64,000 nucleotides of DNA from Marinobacter daqiaonensis (lineage in GTDB: Bacteria; Pseudomonadota; Gammaproteobacteria; Pseudomonadales; Oleiphilaceae): contig NZ_FOYW01000001.1 in the NCBI RefSeq assembly GCF_900115285.1, positions 472,376-536,375 of the forward strand. The letters run 5' to 3'. The notes beneath the pieces are model-generated. The model was not told the origin of the DNA. It worked only from the letters and a program-made list of their open reading frames with translations, and did no database searches. The position numbers were made by a program, and so were the translations under genes. Position 1 is the first letter of the stretch, and every line of letters begins with the position of its first letter. Of this stretch, positions 51,956-63,215 are shown in pieces.

Positions 51956-52189
51956 ATGACAACGCCAGAGAGTTCACCCTCCAAGCCACCCGAGCGGGCC
52001 TCGGAGCAACCTCAGGATCGCCGGTTTTCCGTGTCGTCGAATCGCGGCAAAGCCCGCCACCAGATTCGTTACGTCGAATCGGGAGGAGCAATCGTGGACA
52101 CCGAGGACTGCACATTCTGTCAGCCAAATCCCCAGCTGGACTGGGATGAGGGCAGCGACAATTCCTCAGAGGCACCGGACAAACATTAA
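51956..52189 (+). CDS. Small hydrophilic protein with a CxxC motif
   Basis: A 77-residue polar protein with no known domain. The first 30 residues are disordered-looking (Ser, Pro, Glu). Then RHQIRYVESGGAIVDTEDCTFCQPNP holds a single CTFC pair that could bind metal or form a disulfide. GGAG lies eight bases before the ATG. It is 76 bases after teaD, so it may be read with the tea operon. No membrane or signal segment. Confidence 0.55.
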   Translation: MTTPESSPSKPPERASEQPQDRRFSVSSNRGKARHQIRYVESGGAIVDTEDCTFCQPNPQLDWDEGSDNSSEAPDKH

Positions 52190-52205
52190 ATCAATTTAAT
52201 AAAAC

Positions 52206-52280
52206 CTTTCACGAAGGGCTCTGTCGAAGTTTCGTGAAAGTTGCGGATTGAAAGTTTATACCGGTCCATTATTATGGACC
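52206..52280 (+). promoter_or_regulatory. BI-1 gene promoter with two inverted repeats
   Basis: TTGAAA (52248) and TATTAT (52270) stand 16 bases apart. The -10 lies inside the palindrome GGTCCAT-TATT-ATGGACC (52263-52280). Upstream CTTTCACGAA (52206) is repeated inverted as TTCGTGAAAG (52231). Both repeats are perfect in their arms and could be operators. The upstream one could also be a hairpin ending the preceding transcript, though it has no T tract. Confidence 0.6.
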
Positions 52281-52323
52281 CCAGAATCCCAATCACCAGA
52301 TGTGATCGATAACGGAGAGCAAC

Positions 52324-53043
52324 ATGGAAAACAGGCGTTTTAACGTCAACCAGAATCAGGGTGCCTACTCGGTCCCCCGCGCGGAAGCCGGTGGCCAGAT
52401 CAGCGCCGAGGCCAGAAAGGTACTGCGCAATACCTATATGCTGCTGGCGATGACTCTTGTGTTCAGCGCCGTCATGGCGGGCGTTGCCATGGCCGCTGGC
52501 GTTGGTCAGGGTGTCAGCCTTATCGCGATGCTCGGCGCACTGGCACTGGTATGGCTGGTTCTGCCCCGCACCGCCAACAGCTCCGCCGGTATCGTTACGG
52601 TGTTTGCCTTCACAGGTCTGCTGGGCTTCTCGCTCGGCCCGATCCTGACCCACTACCTGTCCATGGCTAACGGCGGCACAATCGTCATGCAGGCTCTGGG
52701 TGGAACCGCCCTGATTTTCTTCGCCCTGTCCGGCTACGTGCTGACTACCAAGAAGGATTTCTCCTTCATGCGGAGTTTCCTGGTTGCCGGCCTGATGGTT
52801 GTGGTCCTGGCCATGGTAGGCGGCCTGGTTGCCAGCCTGTTCGGAGTTGAAATCAGCGCCTTCAGCCTGGCACTGAGCGCGGCGGTGGTGCTGCTGATGT
52901 CCGGCTTCATGCTGTATGACACCAGCCGGATCGTCAACGGCGGCGAGACCAACTACATCATGGCCACCACGGCCCTGTACCTGAACGTCTACAACCTGTT
53001 TGTGCACCTGCTGCACCTGCTGGGTGCCTTCAGCAACGAGTAA
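52324..53043 (+). CDS. Bax inhibitor-1 / YccA family membrane protein
   Basis: A 239-residue seven-helix protein. After a polar N-terminus, helices start at VLRNTYMLLAMTLVFSAVMAGV, and the last loop contains LMSGFMLYDTSRIVNGGETNYIMA, where the Asp-rich stretch matches the proton/calcium-sensing site of the TMBIM family. YccA is a substrate and modulator of FtsH. In Pseudomonas the gene lies upstream of tusDCBE, as here. CGGAGAGC precedes the start. Confidence 0.92.
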   Translation: MENRRFNVNQNQGAYSVPRAEAGGQISAEARKVLRNTYMLLAMTLVFSAVMAGVAMAAGVGQGVSLIAMLGALALVWLVLPRTANSSAGIVTVFAFTGLLGFSLGPILTHYLSMANGGTIVMQALGGTALIFFALSGYVLTTKKDFSFMRSFLVAGLMVVVLAMVGGLVASLFGVEISAFSLALSAAVVLLMSGFMLYDTSRIVNGGETNYIMATTALYLNVYNLFVHLLHLLGAFSNE

Positions 53044-53072
53044 ACCCGTCGACTGACAAACCGGTTTTGCCA

Positions 53073-53098
53073 AAGCCCCGCTTCGCGGGGCTTTTTTA
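53073..53098 (+). terminator. Rho-independent terminator after BI-1 gene
   Basis: AAGCCCCGC and GCGGGGCTT pair around TTC and run into six T. It separates the BI-1 gene from tusDCBE. Confidence 0.92.
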
Positions 53099-53132
53099 TG
53101 GCAGAATATCGCTTTTGGTTGTGGAGGACAGT

Positions 53133-53558
53133 ATGGATTCAACGCCCGCTGCCGGTCTTCCCGGCTACTCCCTGGTCATCTCCGGTGGACTCTATTCCAG
53201 TCAGGCCCCCGCCACTGCACTCGCCTTTGCCAAGGCCCTGGTGAGTACAGGGCATCGGATCGACCGGGTATTTCTTTATGGCGAAGGGGTTTCCCTTGCC
53301 TCGGCACTAAACACCCCGCCCTCCGATGAAACCGACTGGACCCGGGCTTGGCAGGAGCTGCTCACCGATCAAGATATCCCCGCGTTTGCGTGCATTGCCT
53401 CGGCCCTACGCAGGGGGCTCCTCAACCAGCAGGAGGCGGACCGCTACCAGCGACCTGCCGCCAATCTTGCGGATGGGTTCGTTATCGCCGGTCTCGGGGA
53501 ATGGGTACAGGCCCTGGCCGACTCGGACCGCGTTATTCACTTTCCCGGAGGAGCCTGA
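53133..53558 (+). CDS. tusD: Sulfurtransferase complex subunit TusD
   Basis: A 141-residue DsrE-like protein that accepts persulfide sulfur from TusA and passes it to TusE for 2-thiolation of tRNA wobble uridine. The fold starts YSLVISGGLYSSQAPATALAFAKAL, and the sulfur-carrying Cys is C87 in IPAFACIASALRRG. The frame is open upstream, but GGAGG lies six bases before the ATG at 53133. First of four tightly packed tus genes. Confidence 0.92.
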   Translation: MDSTPAAGLPGYSLVISGGLYSSQAPATALAFAKALVSTGHRIDRVFLYGEGVSLASALNTPPSDETDWTRAWQELLTDQDIPAFACIASALRRGLLNQQEADRYQRPAANLADGFVIAGLGEWVQALADSDRVIHFPGGA

Positions 53559-53559
53559 G

Positions 53560-53910
53560 ATGACCGATTCCGCTGTTCTTGTGGTGATCGACCAGCCGCC
53601 CTACGGCGACTGGCAGGGTCGCGAGGCTCTGGACATGGCCTTCTCACTGGCCGCGTTTGACCGCCCGGTTGCGCTGCTGTTCCGGGGCCCCGGGGTGAAC
53701 TGGCTCAGACCGGGCCAGGATGCGGGCCCTCTGGGCCAGAAAACCGTAAGCAGGAACCTGGGCGCCGCCACCATTTTTGGCGTGGAAGCACTGTACGCGG
53801 ACACAACCTCGCTGGCGCACTTCGGCCTCCGGGATATGGAACCCCCGGCGGAAACGGTTTCTCCTGACGCCGCCTTCTACCGTTCCTTCAGTCATGTGGT
53901 GCAGCTATGA
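53560..53910 (+). CDS. tusC: Sulfurtransferase complex subunit TusC
   Basis: A 116-residue DsrF-like subunit of TusBCD. VLVVIDQPPYGDWQGREALDMAFSLAAFDRPVALLF is typical of the fold, with the aromatic Tyr pair in the loop. It lacks a catalytic Cys, as expected for TusC. The ATG follows GGAGGAGCCTGAG, two bases after the tusD stop. The tusB start overlaps its stop by four bases. Confidence 0.9.
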   Translation: MTDSAVLVVIDQPPYGDWQGREALDMAFSLAAFDRPVALLFRGPGVNWLRPGQDAGPLGQKTVSRNLGAATIFGVEALYADTTSLAHFGLRDMEPPAETVSPDAAFYRSFSHVVQL

Positions 53911-54218
53911 GCAAGCCCGATAGCAAAGTCCCGCCGGTGACCGCTACCCTTCACCTGGTGAACAAGACGCCGGACCATTCCCGCTTCGCCGAGTGCCTGC
54001 TCGCCATGGGGCAAGGCGATTACCTGTTGTTGATGGAAAACGCGGTGGTCGCCGTCGCGGACTGCCGCCACCGCCTACCGCCTGATACCGGCTTCCTGGT
54101 GGCCGATGCCCGCGCCCGGGGTCTCGGCGATGAGCCATCAGAAAAAGGACCGCAGCCCCTGGAATACGCGGATATGGTTCGCCTCACGGACCGATTCCAC
54201 CGTATCGTCAGCTGGTAA
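53907..54218 (+). CDS. tusB: Sulfurtransferase complex subunit TusB
   Basis: A 103-residue DsrH-like protein. TLHLVNKTPDHSRFAECL and GDYLLLMENAVVAV fit the family, then EYADMVRLTDRFHRIVSW at the C-terminus. It completes the TusBCD hexamer. Overlap with tusC implies coupled translation. Confidence 0.88.
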   Translation: MSKPDSKVPPVTATLHLVNKTPDHSRFAECLLAMGQGDYLLLMENAVVAVADCRHRLPPDTGFLVADARARGLGDEPSEKGPQPLEYADMVRLTDRFHRIVSW

Positions 54219-54241
54219 TGGTTGACCCGGAGAGATGATGC

Positions 54242-54559
54242 ATGTCATTGCCTGAACGCAACAATGAAGGTTTCCTCGAGAATGCCAGTGAATGGGACGA
54301 AGCTGTGGCAAGGGCCATTGCCGCCGAGTCTGGCATCGATCTGACGGAGAAACACTGGGAAATACTGTTCCTGCTGAGGGAGTTCTATAAGCGGCACGAG
54401 GTGTCGCCTCCCTCCAACCGGCTGTTCGTCAAGGCGGTCAAGGATTCCCTGGACGAGGACAAGGGCAACAGCATCTACCTGATGCAGCTTTTCCCGGGAA
54501 CACCCGCCAAGACAGCCTGCCGGATCGCGGGGCTTCCCCGCCCCACCAACTGCCTGTGA
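54242..54559 (+). CDS. tusE: TusE/DsrC-type sulfur relay protein
   Basis: A 105-residue DsrC-family protein. NNEGFLENASEWDEAVARAIAAESGI and WEILFLLREFYKRHEVSP match, and the flexible C-terminal arm ends GLPRPTNCL with the penultimate Cys (C104) that carries sulfur to MnmA. Only this one C-terminal Cys is conserved in the arm, as in TusE rather than dissimilatory DsrC, which has a second Cys ten residues before. It follows tusB by 23 bases. Confidence 0.92.
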   Translation: MSLPERNNEGFLENASEWDEAVARAIAAESGIDLTEKHWEILFLLREFYKRHEVSPPSNRLFVKAVKDSLDEDKGNSIYLMQLFPGTPAKTACRIAGLPRPTNCL

Positions 54560-54573
54560 CGAGCGCCTGGCCA

Positions 54574-54611
54574 ATAAAAAACCCCGGACCGGTGTTAAGC
54601 CGGACCGGGGC
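54574..54611 (-). terminator. Rho-independent terminator after nfuA, shared with tus operon
   Basis: An 11-bp stem with one internal mismatch (CCCCGGACCGG with CCGGACCGGGG) around TGTTAAG, preceded by AATAAAAAA, which gives the minus strand a T tract. It stands between converging tusE and nfuA. Confidence 0.8.
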
Positions 54612-54629
54612 TTCCTGTGCCTGTAGCGC

Positions 54630-55217
54630 TTACTGGTAGTAGGCGTTTTCCTTCACGGAGTGATCTGTCACATCCCTTACCGCCGTAATCTCCGGCACCC
54701 GTTCCTTCAGAGTGGACTCGACCCCCTGTTTCAGGGTCAGGCTGACCGCGCTGCAGCCCTGGCAACCGCCTCCGAACCGCAGCACCGCCACGGATTCATC
54801 GACGATTTCCACCAGCTGTACATCGCCGCCGTGGGAGGCCAGTCCCGGGTTGATCTCGGAGGCCAGGATGTAGTTGACGCGATCCGGCAGGGGCGCATCA
54901 TCGTCAATCTTGGGTACCTTGGCATTGGGCGCCTTGATGGTCAGCTGGCCGCCCATCTGATCCTTGGCGTAATCCACGTAGGCTTCCTCGAGGAAGGGAA
55001 CCGAGTTGTGGTCCAGGTACAGGGTGAACTTCTCCAGATCCACCTGCTCGTCGGTGGGCACCACCTCATTGGGCGGGCAGTAGGCCAGGCAGGTCTCGGC
55101 GTGTTTGGTTCCCGGCTGCGTCACGAAAATACGCACGCCCATGCCTTCCACATCCTGCTTGTTGATCAGTTCGGCCAGATAGTCTCTTGCGGAGTCAGTT
55201 ACGGTTACCAATGCCAT
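54630..55217 (-). CDS. nfuA: Fe-S biogenesis protein NfuA
   Basis: A 195-residue Fe-S carrier. The N-terminal degenerate A-type (ErpA/IscA-like) domain spans 1-95 and the Nfu domain about 110-190, with the cluster-binding pair C152-x2-C155 in GGGCQGCSA. NfuA supplies 4Fe-4S clusters under oxidative or iron stress and repairs lipoyl synthase and aconitase. It points against tusE and diverges from metH, so it stands alone. Confidence 0.95.
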   Translation of the reverse strand: MALVTVTDSARDYLAELINKQDVEGMGVRIFVTQPGTKHAETCLAYCPPNEVVPTDEQVDLEKFTLYLDHNSVPFLEEAYVDYAKDQMGGQLTIKAPNAKVPKIDDDAPLPDRVNYILASEINPGLASHGGDVQLVEIVDESVAVLRFGGGCQGCSAVSLTLKQGVESTLKERVPEITAVRDVTDHSVKENAYYQ

Positions 55218-55442
55218 TTCTTCAACCTGTCAGCAAATGTGGGTTTATTTTACCGGAGATCGCGGAATCCTGAAAGACCAAGTAAAATAGTCAGACTTTA
55301 CCAAAGGTAAGGACGCGAAGGCCCTGTTTCAAGGGCTGGATGGCCCGATGGACGCCACCTGCAACAGGACGCACTGGCGCAATTTTGCTATTATGCGCCG
55401 TTCACAACGGTACACATTCATTAATCCCGGACAGTTCAGACC

Positions 55443-59141
<3,699 letters not shown>

Positions 59142-59211
59142 CCTGACCGGCAGCCCCCGGCACCAGAGTCCTCGCCGGGGGCTTCAACCGGCCTAACCAT
59201 CAGGAGTTGTG

Positions 59212-59466
59212 ATGAACGAGAGGGATTCAGATCGCGATCAGTCAACTGATCAGCGCAAGCCGGATCAACCGAAGAAGGGACCCGGCGTTCTCAAAGTGAT
59301 GCAGAGCGTCGCCGCCGGTGCCTTTGGCGTTCAGTCAGGCAAACGCCATGAAGAAGATTTCGCCAGTCACAGCCCATGGCCCTACATCATTGCGGGTATT
59401 CTGTTTACGGTCGGATTTGTCGGTGTGCTGGCGCTCATCGTGCAGTGGGTGCTCTCCAGCCAGTAA
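59212..59466 (+). CDS. DUF2970 small membrane protein
   Basis: An 84-residue protein with a charged, Lys/Asp/Gln-rich N-terminal half and one C-terminal helix (YIIAGILFTVGFVGVLALIVQWVL). The middle VLKVMQSVAAGAFGVQSGKRHEEDF is the DUF2970 core. The function is unknown. AGGAG stands five bases before the ATG; a GTG just upstream is less likely. It trails metH by 70 bases. Confidence 0.8.
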   Translation: MNERDSDRDQSTDQRKPDQPKKGPGVLKVMQSVAAGAFGVQSGKRHEEDFASHSPWPYIIAGILFTVGFVGVLALIVQWVLSSQ

Positions 59467-59557
59467 GGAGCGGTCACGCCTCCTCATGCCACTGACTTGA
59501 GTGGGGAGGCCAGGCAGGTCCACCAGAGGATGCACCCACCCTGCCAGCACTGCATGT

Positions 59558-59662
59558 CTACTGGCCAGCTACCCAGCTCACGGCAAAAGCAACCACCAGA
59601 AGTACCAGCATGGTAAAGGCGATGGCGTCCACCTGACTGTCCTTGAGTGTACTCTTTTTCAT
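59558..59662 (-). CDS. 34-residue single-pass membrane protein
   Basis: A very short ORF with start ATG and GGGAG eight bases upstream. Ten charged and polar residues (MKKSTLKDSQ) are followed by one helix, AIAFTMLVLLVVAFAVSWVAG. The longer frame that contains it starts 114 bases upstream with arginine-rich sequence that looks non-coding. No homologue is recalled. It sits between DUF2970 and cysI on the opposite strand, facing away from cysI. Confidence 0.55.
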   Translation of the reverse strand: MKKSTLKDSQVDAIAFTMLVLLVVAFAVSWVAGQ

Positions 59663-59949
59663 TTCCGGTTCTCCCTTTTCAGTCTTGTTGGTCTTGTTGT
59701 CCCGGAGAACCCGCGGGCTCCGTCTCCGGAGACTATAATTTAGGCTACCCGGGAGTCCAAGTCTAGCGTCTCGCAAGGGTCCTGAAAGTCGGTTTCTTTA
59801 TCACCTTAATCGATTACCATATTTTGAAATAATCATTTTAACAATAAGGGGGGAGTGATATCCTGCCGCCAATCCATCCCCTTGACCCATGTCATGGGAG
59901 CGCAGTGATTCACGGACTGCGGCAAGACACCATTCAGGAACACCCGATT

Positions 59950-61602
59950 ATGTACGTTTACGATGAACACGACCGGCAGATACTGGAGGAGCGCGTCGCC
60001 CAGTTCCGGGACCAGACCGATCGTGCACTGGCCGGGGAACTGAGCGAGAGCGAATTCCTGCCCCTTCGCCTGCAGAACGGGCTCTATGTTCAGCGCCTGG
60101 CGCCCATGTTGCGGATCTGCATTCCTTACGGCATGCTCCGTTCCGAGCAACTCCGGCGGCTGGCCCGCATAACCCGTGATTACGACAAGGGCTATGCCCA
60201 CTTCACCACGCGCCAGAATGTCCAGCTCAACTGGCCGGCGTTGGAAGATGTGCCGGATATCCTCGCGGAACTGGCGGAAGTGGAAATGCACGCCAACCAG
60301 ACCAGCGGCAACTGCATCCGCAACACCACCACGGATCAGTTCGCCGGTGTCCAGTCAGACGAAATCACCGATCCCCGGCCCTACTGCGAGATTATCCGCC
60401 AGTGGTCCACCTACCACCCGGAGTTCGCGTTCCTGCCCCGCAAGTTCAAGGTGGCCGTAAACGCCTCCGAGCATTCCGACAGGGCCGCCATCCAGGTTCA
60501 CGACATCGGCCTGCAAATGGTACGCAATGACGCTGGCGAGCTGGGATTCCGGGTCCACGTGGGTGGCGGCCTCGGCCGTACGCCGATGGTTGGCCCCGTA
60601 ATACGGGAATTCCTGCCTGAACTGGACCTGCTGACCTACCTGGAGGCCATTCTGCGGGTCTACAACCGCTACGGCCGCCGGGACAACAAGTACAAGGCGC
60701 GCATCAAGATTCTGGTGAAAGCACTGACACCGGAAGGCTTCGCCGAAAGGGTGGAAGCGGAGTGGTCGCACATCAAGGATTCCCCGACCCGACTGACCCG
60801 GGAGGCCATCGATGGCATGAAGGAATACTTCACCGAGCCCGACTATGAGGCCCTGGAGGACAACCCCACGGAGTTGGCGGAAGCGCGCAGCCAGAGCAAG
60901 GCCTTCGATAACTGGGTGAGTCGTAACATCGACCAACACAAGAAGCCCGGCTATGCCATTGTCACCCTGACCCTCAAAAAGACCGGAACGCCTCCCGGCG
61001 ATGTCAGCGACCTGCAGCTTGAGCAGATTGCCGAGATCGCCGACCGCTTCAGCCTCGGCGAGGCAAGGGTCACTCACGAGCAGAACGTGGTACTGGCGGA
61101 TGTACGGCAGGATCAGCTTCACGAGCTCTGGCAGGCGATTCGCCCCATGGGCTTCGCCACCGCCAACCTGAATACCCTGACCGACATGATCTGCTGCCCT
61201 GGCGGTGACTACTGCGCTCTTGCCAACGCCAAGTCGATCCCAGTGGCGGAGTCGATCCAGCGCAGGTTCGACAACCTGGATTTCCTCTATGACCTCGGGA
61301 ACATCGACCTGAACATTTCCGGCTGCATGAACGCCTGCGGTCACCACCATGTCGGCCACATCGGTGTCCTGGGGGTCGACAAGAAAGGCGAGGAGTATTA
61401 CCAGATCAGCCTTGGCGGATCCTCCCAGCACGATGCCACCATCGGCAAGATCCTGGGCCCGTCCTTTGCCCGGGAGGACATGCCCGAGGTGGTGGAAAAA
61501 CTGATTGGCGTCTATGTGGAAAATCGCACCGAAGAGGAAGAATTCCTCGACACCTATCGCCGGATCGGTATTGCCCCGTTCAAGGAGCGTGTGTATGCCT
61601 AA
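59950..61602 (+). CDS. cysI: Nitrite/sulfite reductase, hemoprotein beta-component (CysI)
   Basis: Assimilatory sulfite reductase that reduces sulfite to sulfide for cysteine synthesis, 550 residues. The N-terminal ferredoxin-like half holds HFTTRQNVQLNW and SGNCIRNTT. The siroheme-4Fe-4S centre uses Cys residues in CCPGGDYC and in NISGCMNACGHHHVGH. The ATG at 59950 starts the conserved region; one 45 bases upstream adds a polar leader. The flavoprotein CysJ is not adjacent. A DUF934 protein, overlapping by eight bases, is its constant partner in this family. Confidence 0.93.
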   Translation: MYVYDEHDRQILEERVAQFRDQTDRALAGELSESEFLPLRLQNGLYVQRLAPMLRICIPYGMLRSEQLRRLARITRDYDKGYAHFTTRQNVQLNWPALEDVPDILAELAEVEMHANQTSGNCIRNTTTDQFAGVQSDEITDPRPYCEIIRQWSTYHPEFAFLPRKFKVAVNASEHSDRAAIQVHDIGLQMVRNDAGELGFRVHVGGGLGRTPMVGPVIREFLPELDLLTYLEAILRVYNRYGRRDNKYKARIKILVKALTPEGFAERVEAEWSHIKDSPTRLTREAIDGMKEYFTEPDYEALEDNPTELAEARSQSKAFDNWVSRNIDQHKKPGYAIVTLTLKKTGTPPGDVSDLQLEQIAEIADRFSLGEARVTHEQNVVLADVRQDQLHELWQAIRPMGFATANLNTLTDMICCPGGDYCALANAKSIPVAESIQRRFDNLDFLYDLGNIDLNISGCMNACGHHHVGHIGVLGVDKKGEEYYQISLGGSSQHDATIGKILGPSFAREDMPEVVEKLIGVYVENRTEEEEFLDTYRRIGIAPFKERVYA

Positions 61603-62128
61603 CATTGTCCGCCACGACGGCACCATCACGTCGGACGACTGGACCGTCGTCCCTCAGCCCGCCGAGGGCGAATCCCTGGAATTGCCAAAAGGTCCTGCGT
61701 TGATTCCGGCCGAGCTGTGGCTGGCCGGCCGCGAGCATTTCGAGGGCAATCCGGAGATCGGCGTCTGGCTTGACAGCCATGAGGAGCCGGAAATCCTGAA
61801 GGACCACCTGGACAAGCTGCCCATCATTGCCATCAACTTCCCGAAGTTTGCCGATGGTCGCGGCTACAGTTCAGCACGCCTGCTGAGAGAAAGGTTTGGC
61901 TACCGCGGAGAGCTCCGAGCGATCGGCGATGTACTGCTGGACCAGCTGCAGTTCATGAAACGCTGTGGCTTCGACAGCTATGCCCTGCGCCCTGACAAGG
62001 ACATCAACAAGGCGCCCCGCTGTCTGCAGTTCTTCACCAACGCCTATCAGGCCGCCACCGATAACGACGAACCGCTGTTCCGGCGCCGGGGTGAATTCCC
62101 GGTAGCGGTGGCCGAAGAAACCGCCTGA
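61595..62128 (+). CDS. DUF934 sulfite-reductase-associated protein
   Basis: A 177-residue cytoplasmic protein of DUF934. LIPAELWLAGREHFEGNPEIGVWL, INFPKFADGRGYSSARLLRERFGYRGELRAIGDVL and DQLQFMKRCGFDSYALRPD are the conserved parts. The gene occurs almost always just after cysI in proteobacteria, and the protein may help electron transfer or assembly of the reductase, but biochemical proof is lacking. AAGGAG lies ahead of the ATG, and the start overlaps the cysI stop. Confidence 0.9.
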   Translation: MPNIVRHDGTITSDDWTVVPQPAEGESLELPKGPALIPAELWLAGREHFEGNPEIGVWLDSHEEPEILKDHLDKLPIIAINFPKFADGRGYSSARLLRERFGYRGELRAIGDVLLDQLQFMKRCGFDSYALRPDKDINKAPRCLQFFTNAYQAATDNDEPLFRRRGEFPVAVAEETA

Positions 62129-62148
62129 CGACTTGACCGCGACACCAG

Positions 62149-62177
62149 AAAAGCAGGCCGGGGGGCCTGCTTTTTTT
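62149..62177. terminator. Rho-independent terminator between DUF934 and acuI
   Basis: AAGCAGGCC and GGCCTGCTT pair around GGGG with a T tract on the plus side and A-rich sequence on the other, so it probably serves both converging transcripts. Confidence 0.88.
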
Positions 62178-62198
62178 GTTTACGTGGTTCTGGTCCGC

Positions 62199-63194
62199 CT
62201 ACAGACTGTGGTCCAGCACGATCTTGCCGCTGGATTCACCCTTGAGGAAGGCCTGCAGTGCCTTGTCCAGGTCCTTGCGACCGATATCCCGGGCCGTAGC
62301 CTCTGTCTTGGGGCAGGCCCACTCACCTGCCAGTTTCTGCCAGACGGCCTGCTTGTCCGCCAGAGGAATTTCAACCGAGTCCACACCAAGCAGGTTTACC
62401 CCCCGCAGGATAAACGGCATGACCGTGGTCTCCAGCTTCGGGCCGGCTACCAGGCCACAGCAGGCAACGGAGCCACCAGGGTGAATCTGCTTCAGCAGTT
62501 CAGCCAGGGGACCACCGCCGACGGTGTCCACAGCATTGGCGTAGGCCGGCTTCAGCATCGGTTTTTTCGACGTCTCGAGAGCGTCACGCCCCACCACATC
62601 GGTGGCACCGAGTTCCTTGAGGGTATCGGCCTGATCTGCCTTGCCGCTTACCGCCACCACCTTGAAACCCTGCCCCGCCAGAATCTCCACAGCCACGCTA
62701 CCGACGGCGCCGCTGGCGCCGGTCACGGCAACGGGCCCCTGATCCGGCACGGCACCCATGCGCAGTAACTTGGCCACACACAGTCCGGCGGTCAGACCAG
62801 CCGTACCGTAGATCATCGCGGTCCGTGCGTCCCAGCCGGAGGGCATCTCAACACACCAGTCCGCCGGAACCCGGATGTACTCGCCAAAGCCGCCGTCGGT
62901 GTTCATACCCAGGTCATAGCCGGTGACAATCACCTGCCGGCCAACCGCCGGACGTCCGTTGGATTCGACCACCTCACCGGCGGCATCGATACCCGGTGTA
63001 TGGGGGAAGTTACGGGTGACACCCTTGTTGCCGGAGGCAGACAGAGCGTCCTTGTAATTAAGGGACGAGTGGCTGACCCGGATCAGCACGTCGTTGTCGG
63101 GCAGGTCTTCAATACGGCGGGTTTCCTCGGCACCCTCGTACTTGCCGTCTTTCTCATGAACACGCCACGCCTTGAATTCGGTATCGGTTGTCAT
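62199..63194 (-). CDS. acuI: MDR-family oxidoreductase, acrylyl-CoA reductase (AcuI/YhdH type)
   Basis: A 331-residue NADPH-dependent enoyl reductase of the zinc-free MDR group. SLNYKDALSASGNKGVTRNFPHTPGIDAAGEVV near the N-terminus and the cofactor motif TGASGAVGSVAVEILAGQG are typical. AcuI reduces acryloyl-CoA to propionyl-CoA and is important for DMSP and 3-hydroxypropionate metabolism in marine bacteria. No dmd or prp genes are nearby, so physiological substrate is inference. It is 21 bases downstream of sohB and may be co-transcribed with it. Confidence 0.9.
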   Translation of the reverse strand: MTTDTEFKAWRVHEKDGKYEGAEETRRIEDLPDNDVLIRVSHSSLNYKDALSASGNKGVTRNFPHTPGIDAAGEVVESNGRPAVGRQVIVTGYDLGMNTDGGFGEYIRVPADWCVEMPSGWDARTAMIYGTAGLTAGLCVAKLLRMGAVPDQGPVAVTGASGAVGSVAVEILAGQGFKVVAVSGKADQADTLKELGATDVVGRDALETSKKPMLKPAYANAVDTVGGGPLAELLKQIHPGGSVACCGLVAGPKLETTVMPFILRGVNLLGVDSVEIPLADKQAVWQKLAGEWACPKTEATARDIGRKDLDKALQAFLKGESSGKIVLDHSL

Positions 63195-63215
63195 GGGGCT
63201 TCTCCTCGGTTGTCG

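Noticed and set aside
55285-55380. Possible riboswitch ahead of metH (GGACGC appears three times, with small hairpins)
   Set aside because: It lacks the cobalamin B12 box, and the pieces do not match the order of the SAH or c-di-GMP-I consensus. No consistent fold could be drawn.
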